This document shows, piece after piece, positions 51,601 to 61,500 of a stretch of DNA of 64,000 bases. The position numbers and the translations under genes were made by a program. The notes beneath the pieces were generated by a model, which was not told where the DNA came from, did not search any database, and saw only the letters and a program-made list of their open reading frames with translations. Each line of letters begins with the position of its first letter. The stretch's first letter is position 1. The stretch comes from Callipepla californica brunnescens (lineage: Eukaryota; Chordata; Aves; Galliformes; Odontophoridae). The DNA is taken from positions 56,540,733 through 56,604,732 of the forward strand of contig JALIRH010000002.1 in assembly GCA_023055505.1 (NCBI GenBank), read 5' to 3'.

Positions 51601-53382
51601 TCATCATACCAACAAAGCAGCAAGCTGAGATGTGATTGGTACTTGTATCTCTTTTTCAGACAATCGCAACAAATCCTTCTGGGTTAAATCTTGCTTTTAC
51701 TCCGCTCGTAGACTGATAAAGTAGTTGTTTGCTTCCAGTGTACGTTTATACATTCTCTCTGAAGCCAACAGATACCTGTAGGTCTCTTTGGGTTTGATAA
51801 AGAAGTCTAAATCTTGGCTTAAATGCTGATCCAAAAGCCACAGCTGTGTGTGTAAATCTGGCACAACTGCACTGCTGGGGAGCGGGGCTGAGGAAGCCAG
51901 GTGTGGGAAAAGAGAGAACGAGGCCTGAGCCCTTCCCCTACACAATCTGGGGATAAGTGGCTCAAGCCCAACAGTGCAGCAAACTCAATCTGCAAACCCT
52001 TGCTATGTAAAAAGGGTGGGTGTAGTAGTAACTGCAGTGGGTTATTTTTGGTGGTCTGTAAAAATGGTAAGCAATTTAAAAAATACAGATTAAACATTCA
52101 CATCTTCCAAATCATGGGACAGGCTAAAACTATACCTTGTCAAATGTACCAAAAGCAGTAAATTACCACAACTTCAGTCTAATGGTTTCAGTGTTCTGTT
52201 CGGATTTGGTTAATCGGTACAGGAAATGCATCATACAGACACTCTCATCTCTTCAGTGTAATATCTTTGCTACTTCCATCATCACTTCACATTCCTTAAA
52301 AAAAAAACAAACAAAAACAAAACAAAAAAAAACATAGTTGTTGTTAATGAATCCCCACATGGATATATATAAGTTCAACAAAATGGATAACAGGTTTAAT
52401 ATTTTTTCTAAATATTTGATCTTTTCCTCTATTTGTGGTCTTTCATGTTTATTTATACTTTATTTTTGTTTTGTGTTGATTTTTTCAGAAGAGTCTAAGG
52501 TTAAATAATGAGAGCTCTGATCTTTAGGTTCTAGACATGGGATGTCCTGGTATTTTAGATCAGTACTTGAAAAGGCTCCACAGAAGCAGAAGATATAGCC
52601 CCCAGAGCTTCTGGACTTCAGTTAAAATGTGTACAGCTGGCACCCAGCAGTACCAATGTTGGCTGCTAGATATATTGCTTAACGAAAGCAAACACATAAT
52701 GGTTTTCTTGGACTTTTTTTCTCCTTCAGTGACTCTTATTGCTACATATGAACCTCTTTTACAAAAATGTATGCAGTTTATGGAAGGATTATTTGCAGTA
52801 CTTGAGAAGAAAAAAGGTTTTAAGAGAGAATTCTTTTCTAGGTGCATTATTGTCATCTGTACAATGTACGTGATTGTAAATCATGTTGGCCTGGTTTAAG
52901 AAGTCTTATTTTTCCAAGGGGAAAAAGCAATTTTTGCTTTAATTTGGCAATGACTCAGGGTGTTGTTATTCAAGGCTGTTGCAAGCGGTTCTCCCTCCAC
53001 TGCCATTTTTTAGTCTTGCAGAGATTTTGCATGTACATTCCACTAGCACCTGAATTCCTTTAGTGATGGGGACTGCAAGGATCTTCTGAAAACCAAAGTA
53101 GAATCTTTCCATGTGTGCAGAGTGCTCAGGATCGCTACAGTCAAAATGCAAAGGAACTGGAAATTTGATCCCAAAACTACTGCCAGCCCTTGAACTTGGC
53201 AGTCTCAAGAAGAAACTTGAATCTAGGTGCTCCTCTTTGTCATTCTTGTGTAAGTGGTCAAATACTTAGGAAACCACTTTTTATTTACACTGTGTTGAAC
53301 TTAAGCATCACGAGTTTCTGTTGTATTTTAGCAATATATAAAACTGCATTGTACAGTGTTTGTGCTTATTGTCAGTGAGCAT
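48679..53382. other. Gene-poor intergenic stretch
   Basis: AT-rich sequence without a recognised gene. It contains an (AAAT)n run near 50207-50226, a perfect 10-bp hairpin at 49475-49498, a repeated 14-mer (50067 and 50089) and the coding-like minus stretch at 51320-51945. A 120-codon plus ORF at 52537-52899 shows no recognisable family or splice context. Confidence 0.5.
51320..51945 (-). pseudogene. Unidentified broken coding-like stretch
   Basis: On minus, the open segment down to 51697 reads VVPDLHTQLWLLDQHLSQDL and FFIKPKETYRYLLASERMY with natural composition. After one stop the same frame continues (KQDLTQKDLLRLSEKEIQ), meets a few more stops, and then is open again to about 51322. I do not recognise the family. 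It could be a processed pseudogene, a mobile-element remnant, or chance. Confidence 0.3.
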
Positions 53383-53937
53383 CTACGGAGGCAACTCTAA
53401 AAGTAAAGTAATGCCTCCTGTTTATTTCCATGGAAACTACAATGGATACAAAGAGCACAATAACACTATTTATAGAGGAAATTTGCAGCTACAAAACGCT
53501 GTTTTTCAACACAGTCACCACCATTAGCTATGCATTTTCACCAGTGATGAACAAGAGCCTGCAATCCTGTGCTCATAAAAATCTGCACCAGCGGAGGTGA
53601 CCCACTGTCACTGTCACCACTGCTCAGATGCACCACCCACCGCTTCACTGTGCTTGCATCCACTGTTTGGTCTCCATTAACATTCAGCAAATGTCAATGA
53701 ATGTCAACAGGTACAAATTTTTCCGCACAAAGGAATTCAGTTCCACACTTTTGCTTCAAATGTACTTCCATGTCAGGCACCATTTTGCCAGTCTGATCCT
53801 GTCACATGGTGACAAAATGTAACAGAATATAGGTGATAAGGTTCAGCCACTACTGTCATCCCATCAACATCTGCTTCTGATGCCATGGACCAATATAATA
53901 AAACTGAAGGCATTACTTTTGGAGCAGCCTCTATAAA
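53383..53937 (-). mobile_element. Mariner-family DNA transposon, internally shortened and dead
   Basis: The ends are inverted: gaggcaactctaaaagta...taatgcctcc at left, and gaggctgctccaaaagtaat then gcctt when the right end is read on minus. The insertion is about 555 bp, shorter than a full mariner of about 1.3 kb. The minus strand near the left end retains transposase C-terminal residues (KCIANGGDCVEKQRFVAANF), flanked by in-frame stops, so the copy is inactive. It resembles the chicken Galluhop-type mariner (from memory). Confidence 0.82.
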
Positions 53938-56113
53938 AGAGGACTAGCACTTAAGTCATGGGCAATTTGTCCTAACATACTTGAAAATGTGTACACTCCT
54001 TCTGGTGTTAAATATTTTAATAGAGTATTAGATGGTATCTCTTGTGGTCTTTGCCTTTTATTAGCAAGTTGCTTTTTAAATTGCACCAAAAACTGTATAT
54101 TATTTCAGCCCCAACCCTTGTTAAGCCATGAGGTGAATGTGATTTGTCTAGCATGGTGTCAGCCTCAGCCATCTCACCCACCAGAAAGTGTTAGTTTAGT
54201 ATTTTAGTGCCTCGGGTATCATCAAGGCTGTTCCTGTCCTGCACAGAAGTAGCTTCTCCCATTGCACCTTCAGACAATGATTTTTGTTGATGTTGTTTTA
54301 CAATTGATAAATGAATTGATAAATAATGCCCACGTTGAAGTCTGAATCTCGAGAAGCTTGCAGTTGGTATATTTATGTCCTTAGAAACGTCAAGGATCCT
54401 TATTTGGTAGCTATTTACTATTTCATAGTAAATTCTTTGCTTTTCCTACAGAAACAGCAACAGAAAGGACACAAAAGTAGGGCCCTAAAATGTATAATTT
54501 CTAATGGTGGAGATGTAAGAAATGCAATAAACTGTGACACTGGAAGAAGAGAGTCAGTATTTGTCCAAGTGAAAGGAATCTGCTGTATGTCTGAAACTCA
54601 CGGAGTATGTAATAAGGATGACTAACTGTACATTTTAGTGCCTTGTTTCTTGTAAAATGTTGAATCATAAATTACTAAACATAAACTGTGAAGAGTTTCT
54701 GAGAAAATGTACCTAAATATTGCCATTAGAAACTGTATATTCACAGGAAAGTCAATAAATCCTCAACTATTGTTAAGTATTAATTAGAAGAGATTTTCAG
54801 ACTCCATTCTCTCAGAGTTGTTTTCAAATGGCGTCACTGAATTTACCCGTGGTTGTGCTATTTCTGTCTTAAACTAAACTCTGCTCAGTTGCACAGAAGA
54901 GAGAAACTGTTTCTGATTTGCGCTCCCAAACTCTGAGGGAGAAAGTGCTGTTTATGAAGCCCTCTGTATATATTCTTCGTAGAACTTTGCATTTGCTTTG
55001 GGCAAATATTGATACAGTCACAAGCTTCTCTGAAATGTTCATCCTGTATGTTTACTGAGTAGCTCACAATTGAACCCAAGCATAAGCATGAGTACTATTT
55101 TAAGGGCAGCCTCTGGTGGTCATTGATGGGCAATATAAATAATTGGATTCCTATTACGAGCATCTCAAGGACGTCAGTAGGAAGTCTACAAAAGCACAGT
55201 GAACTAAGTGATGCTGTGGCATCACCTGTACCTGTAATGGAATGAGTAGGTGTCTTGCCTGCACATAAGCAAGGAAATTACACAAGTTTAGAGATAGACA
55301 GAGGTATGGAAAAAACCCACAACTTTGCTGAAAAGCAGAGAAACTTCTGTTGGCTCTTTAAGACCTCATTTGCCGTTCCCCAAAACACAAAGGATTGTTC
55401 CTAGGTTAATTATCACATGGTTTCATGGTTGCCATGTTTCTCCAGAGGTGGCACTTCTCTTTTCCTTGATAACTTCTGGTCATAGCTTAGGCCCTTGACC
55501 AGAGTACCAGGCCCCATGTAGTTAGGCATAGATAAGGTTAGTTGGAGGGGATGGAGTGACAGATGCTTAGCTACAGCCTTATCTAACCTGGACTGTGAGG
55601 GGCAGTTGTTCTTATGGACCACAGAACAGCTACTGAACCTAAACCTCATCCCGTTCTCCTGTCTTGCATGACCTCTGCCCTTCTTCAGCAGGGTCATATT
55701 TCACAACTTGATACAAAAAAATAAGAGCAAATCTCTTCCATTGCATTTGATCAGAAAGCAACAAGGACTTCCATGAAATTAAAAAAGAAGAAAGAACAAG
55801 AAAAAGTGAGCACGATCTTATATAAAAGTAGGAGTGAAACATCATTCTTATACTTTTCAGTCACTCCTCACATCAAAATAAAGTTTCTTCTTCTTCTCCT
55901 GAACTCATTTCCAGTCAGAATTGAGTGAAACAGCCCCTGGAGGTGATTACTTTTGGCCAGCAGGGTGCTCTTCAAAGTTCTGAAAACTTAAATAATGTCA
56001 GCACAGGTCACCTCAAGATAGATTTGTGCACCTGAAGGTTTGTCTATTTATTCATTTATTCTAAACCTTTGGATCTAGTAAAAGACCTAACTTCCATCTA
56101 CTGTTTTTTTTCT

Positions 56114-56129
56114 TGCTGCTGCTGCTGCT
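56114..56129. repeat. (TGC)5 microsatellite
   Basis: Five TGC units on plus in intergenic sequence. Confidence 0.85.
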
Positions 56130-56970
56130 TTCCGAAGAGAGGTTGCCTCTTGGTAGAGAAATGAAGGAAACAACACAAGTGTAGTCTACCTCAAAGGGGA
56201 AATAAATGTAGCCGCTGGCAGTAAGGGTATTGTTTAATAAGGAGAAGGAAACAAAAATGGATAGTAATAAATTTGAACTAAAAGCTAAAGAAGTTCAGCA
56301 GTGATAATGTTAATCACATTAGGGAAAGAGGGTTTGACCAGCAGAGCTAAGGACATGAAGCTGAAGAGTCTTTGAGATGTAGTAGAGGGTGGAAAAAAAA
56401 AACATAAAATAATGAAGTAAACATTCTTGTTTATTATGGCAATGATAAACTGTTTGTGATACAGAAAAGGCAAATGTTAAAATGAATACTTTCTTCTGCA
56501 TTCAGAAAGCAGCAACTTACTGGTTTCTGGATGACAGTAGATTAGTTCCGTGAGGATAATAAATAAACTCTCAGACTTGTTCAAAGAAAGCGAAAGATAG
56601 ATTTCTGCTAGAAGGAGAGAGTGTTTTGTTTTGTTCTGTTTCGTTAAAATGTGCAGGAAGCTTGTACTGTGAGATCCAGAACTGACGGCTGACCACTCCT
56701 GCTCAGCAGATGACTGGGAAGATTCAGAACCCTGGAGGAGCACTGATGGATTCTAGTTGAGGAAAGGGTAATTGTGGGAAATCTGAATGTAATAAGCATC
56801 CCTTCTACAAAAAATAAAAATAAAAAATAAAAAAACCTACATCCTATCAAATAAATCTGTTTTTGTTTTTAGACTTAAGTGTGATAAAAGAGGTAATGAA
56901 ATGAAAAGAGGTAATGATGAAAAACACATGGACATTGATAAACTGAATGCCTTAATGTAACATGATTTAC

Positions 56971-56978
<8 letters not shown>

Positions 56979-57007
<29 letters not shown>
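56979..57007. repeat. (AG)14 microsatellite
   Basis: Uninterrupted AG repeat preceded by nine A. No associated element was seen. Confidence 0.95.
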
Positions 57008-57010
<3 letters not shown>

Positions 57011-57369
57011 GTTCCTAATTAAATAGCCCAAGAATTGATTAACTGACAGACATTAAACTACTTGAAAAGGAGTTGTTGGTCAAAGCTTTTTTTCTAGAGA
57101 CATTCTACTGGTGTTGGCAGTAGGAACAATCTTGCAGGAAATTCACAAGTCATTCCTCTTGTTTACGGTCAGCTCCAAATTTGCCAAAATGGTAATAATA
57201 CAGCAAGACAGCCCTGATCTGGCTTACTCTGTGAGGTGAGCTAATCCACAGAAGTGTCTCAAAGCAGAGAAACACAACACTGGATTTGGAATAGATGCCT
57301 ACAGGTGGAAAAGCACCCGAAAAGCATGGGCCAGAGCCAGAGTCCAAACAACACTGGGCCTCTGTGAGC

Positions 57370-57475
57370 ATGCTTCCGTAATGACAGCGAAAGGGAAATG
57401 TAACTGGATTTTGGTGGTCCCGTGTGGAGCCACGAGCTGGACTCGATGATCCTCATCCAACTTGGGATATTCTGT
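57370..57475 (+). mobile_element. CR1 LINE 3' tail
   Basis: Sense tail: ggagccacgagctggactcg, atgatcctcatccaacttgg, gatattctgtg. It is diverged and lacks the usual 'cccttccaac' core. Confidence 0.75.
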
Positions 57476-57569
57476 GGCAACGAGGGCTGGCAGCGAGACA
57501 CGGAACCCATCTGCATTCATAACTCTGGGGATTCCAACAGCAAGACACTGCTGCTAGATCTCACGCCTT

Positions 57570-57905
57570 AGGTGTAAAAGTGAAAAGCTGAGGGCGGACA
57601 TGAAGCACCAGGCTCCACGGGCAGCCAGCCGGACAGCTCCCGCGGCCCCACGGAGGAGGAGCCGACCCTGCAGCCCACCCTCGGGCCGGGCCTTGGCCCT
57701 CGGCCCCGGCCGCCTCCTCCCTGCGATGCCCGCTCCGTCCGGCGGGCGGCAGCCGCGGGCCGGGCTCGGCCTCGGGCACAGTCCCGCCGCGGGAGCAGCG
57801 CAATGCATCGCAACGCATCGCAGCGCTTGGGTTCTGCCTCAGCTGACAGCCACGGCCGCGCGTGTGGGGGTTTCGTGCTGTCTGGCGTTCAAAGCCGAGA
57901 CGACA
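57570..57905. promoter_or_regulatory. Small CpG-rich patch of unknown role
   Basis: About 330 bases of CG-dense sequence between two CR1 tails. It may be a minor promoter, for example of a non-coding RNA, but no exon or splice site supports a gene. Overlapping ORFs of 80-130 codons on both strands fit composition alone and match no family I know. Confidence 0.35.
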
Positions 57906-57944
57906 TCTGCAGGTCGCTTGAGGCTGAGCCACTCAGGGTCTCCT

Positions 57945-58035
57945 GCGCTGGAGATGCTCGAGAACCGTCTGGACGCTTTCCCATGCGACCTGCTGTAAGG
58001 AGCCTCCCCCTGACTGGAGTTTTGTGGGAAATGCT
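57945..58035 (+). mobile_element. CR1 LINE 3' fragment
   Basis: gagatgctcgagaaccgtct, ggacgctttcccatgcgacc, tgctgtaaggagcctccccc matches the CR1 segment just before the tail, in sense orientation. The terminal motif is missing. Confidence 0.72.
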
Positions 58036-58089
58036 GCAGGTGGAATCCCCGCCTTCCGTGTGATGCTGGGCTCCAGGAAATCCTCCACA

Positions 58090-58520
58090 GAGCTCAAGAC
58101 GGGCACGTTTTGGCAGTCATATGCTTGTTTCCTCCACCAGAAATTGAAGTTCCCCAATTCTCATCTATGTTCTTGAAAAATCTTTGAGGCATTTCTTTAC
58201 TTACGTAAGGAGAGTTGGTTTTAAGTGATGCTACTCGCTGTCTTACAAGAAGTAACTGTGCTTTGCTCATACCACACCTCAACGGGGTTTCTGTTAAAAC
58301 CAGCTCTCCAACACAGGTTTTTCCTCATCGAGACAGCCTTTATGAGAAATGCCAGGTACTAATTCTCACGTTTTAAAATCACACCGTTTCGCCAATCCAG
58401 GCAAAGCCTCAGGCAAATTCTCCCAGATTTTGTTTATGCACACAGTGCATAAATCTTTTAACCACTCCGTTTGCCTGAGGCCACATGGGGGTTATACGCA
58501 GCGCATAAGCGCAGTGAACA
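58090..58520 (-). mobile_element. Decayed Ty3/gypsy-like LTR retrotransposon (integrase end)
   Basis: Minus-strand codons near 58500-58440 read ITPMWPQANGVVKRF, the family signature at the end of the gypsy integrase core (TP-x-WPQANG-x-VER-like). Stops and shifts follow. Further along, an open piece (58282-58097) has LLLVRQ...LKTNSPYVS, resembling the post-core region of gypsy integrases. No LTRs or protease/RT were recognised, so this is an old fragment with no function. Confidence 0.62.
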
Positions 58521-61500
58521 TGCTGTAGCCTTAGGCAATCAGAATTGTTGAAAAAATTGCATGTAAACAGTTATAAACAAGTTTTCAAGATCCCTATTAA
58601 ATAAGCAATAAACTAATCCTTGTCATACACAGATAGGCACCCATGTCTCAGCTGCTTAAGAGCAAGTTGCGTAAGACACAGTGCCTGAAATACCTCGGTC
58701 TGGAAGCGCCATCATTGTGTTCATGTGAAAATGAAAACAAAGACAACCAAAGAGTGGGGAGGCTGATGAGCACAGATAACACTAAAGTACACACAAACTA
58801 ATGGAAGCTCCTGCTCTGTTTTGACATTCTTGGTAACGTTTAGGTTTGTTTCCTTTTTTCAAAGAATACCTACCTGTACCTTGTCACATCATTTCTGCCA
58901 ATTCAGCTCCTGGATGCTCTTGCTAAAAACTCTTAAGTGACACCAGAATAAATCACCAGCCTGGAGACCCCGGAAATTAAATTATCCTGAGGGTTCAGCA
59001 ATGAGTAACTTTTTCCCACTCCCAAGCTGAGAGCTAAACAAAAGGACTCCAGACATACACATTTTCTTGACCCAAGGAGAGAGGCCAGGGAAAAGAAAAT
59101 ACTAAAACAAGATATAAACTTGGAAAACCTGCTTAACTAATAGGAGGAACAGCCATCAACTGCTGGCAGTTGTCCTGACACAATCCTTTCTCCCAGCACT
59201 GTGAGGTTGACCAGACAGCCACACTGCCCCATTAGCAGTGGTGCCCTGCTCACCACCCTGGCTTGGCTATGTCCTATGACTCTTGGGGTTGGTATTTTGG
59301 TCCTAGCAGTGGTCTTGCTCCAAGCAGCCCGGAGCCACGGCTGGCAGAGCATCCAGCTCTGCTCCTACTACATTCCCTTGCAACCGCTGGCCACCCTTAC
59401 AATGCTTTTAGCACACTACGTATCTGAGGACACCACAAATCTTTTTTCTTAGCAGAGAAATGATTGGTGAATAGTATCTACATCTTTAACTAAGGGCTTT
59501 TCTCTCCTTTCCTGGGGCTCCTCCATCATCAAGTATCAAAGACCCTTCTCTCAGCCCTCTGTCACTATATACAAACATAACCCATCACCACCAAAGCTTT
59601 ATTTTAATGGTATAGCTGTAAAAAGTTGGAAAAAAAAATTCAAAAGCAACACACATCACTCTGGTCAGCTTCTCATACAGTCCATCCTGCCAAGAGGGAC
59701 TTGTCCTCTCACCAGTCAGCAAGGCTGCTTCCATGGTCTGGGATCTCATTGAAAATGAAATGGGCAAACACCTGGAGGATATAAGCTAAGCATGGAAGTA
59801 GCTTTTGCATTTGCTGATACATTTGTAGTATATGATAATATCTAGGAATTTTCCAAGCATGAGTGAGTCTGTTCAAAGAGTAAATAATAAACCATGCATC
59901 GTATAGTGAAATAAGCCAAATGTTCTCTTTTCTCTGATTCTGTTCACTCTGGGGAAAATTGGAAGTCTTAGTGAGCAGAAAAGAGGAACCTGTGGACTAC
60001 TGCTATCTGGGTACTTGCATGAATGACAGTGAAGCCAAATGTGCAGATATTATCAGTTTCCTTCACTTTAACAGGAGGATCATCTATGGTAAGCCGTCTG
60101 GTCTCATCTCTCATTCCCTCAAGCTGATTTTTGTTTTTAATAAAGACTGTTTGTGCCAAGATCGAAAAATGCTACAGATCCCTATCTCAAGTTCCAGAAG
60201 AGTTACTTGATATTTATTGTATTACTAAGGAAGCAGAATGTAAACAAGGAACTAAGGACCACTGCCTGTCTGGGTGAAACTGGAGTACTCCTGCTAGGTC
60301 CTAATGTCACAATTTTCCACAGATTTTGCATTATGCTGGTCAGCAGAATATCCAAACTGCTTATGGGCTGCATTAAGTACTCTGGGTAACATCAGTTACC
60401 TCATGTCCAGCAGGGCTCCTCACGCTGGGCAAAGTCCCAATGCTCTGTGTGTGTCTTATGCTAATATCTGTTGCTCTGAAATCCAGAAGGGTTTATTGGC
60501 TGCACTGTCCAGCCAGGCAGGCAGCATGCAGCACCTCCAGCACCTGAGATGCTTTGGGGTTACTGTAATATCAAGATAAGGGAAGTATGGGAAACATCAC
60601 AATAGTAGTGGAGATAAGGAAGGTAAAATATGTTCTACCACACACATGCATCTACCACTGCCAGTCTGAAATATGGCTGTAAATGTACAGGGCACAGATG
60701 AAAAAAGTCAGAGGTCCTGCAGGATCTGTGGGTCTGAGCTTCATGCTTTATAAAAGCATGGATACTGACAATATGCCAGCTCTATTCGAGAAATTTTATG
60801 GCCGTGACCACTCATGGCAGGTCCCGAACAGCTTTGTCCTGCCTTTCTTTTCTTCACACAAAAAAACACAGAAATTGTTTGAGCAGAAAGCATGAGGGCC
60901 TGTCCCATTTTACCAAGAAAATTGGTGTTAGGATGCTCAAAGTCTACAAAAGCAATATACCTCCCATGGTATTGCCCCCGTTCTCATCTCTCCCACCAGA
61001 TATCACTTTATCTTCTCTGCTTCAGTGGCATTCCCGATGTACAGTTCTGAAATGACCATCTCTGCTCTTTCTTCCTTGACACAATTTCAGCAAAAGATGC
61101 CTGTTTTAGAAGCCTGAGAACAATTCTTACACCTGAGAGATCTGTCAGATAGTATCTATAGACAGCTATGAAGCTACATTGCACTAGCAGCTTAGGGTGA
61201 TTCCTGGAGGAAATATTGTGAGGGACTCCTCGCTGAAGTACTTCTCAGATCAACTCACACCCTTTTTGATAAACCCCAAAAACCATAAGTAAGAAAGCCA
61301 CCAGGGATATTTGACTCACTGAGCACTGCTGTTGCTGATACCTATGTTTTCAAAAGGACAAATGTCTTGCTGTTGAGTGTGTCAACAGTGCAAATAATAA
61401 ACAAGAGTCAGACATCAGTCATCATATGCAGTGAATGCACTTGGTAATGCACATGGTGTGTATCATACTGTATACCACAAAAACCACAGGAGAAATCTGC

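Noticed and set aside
52537..52899. 120-codon plus-strand ORF
   Set aside because: No recognised family or splice context; a 98-codon ORF exists on the opposite strand of the same bases, so it is likely chance.
57561..57998. ORFs of 81-132 codons around the small CpG patch
   Set aside because: They occur in several frames on both strands, run into a CR1 fragment and match no known family.
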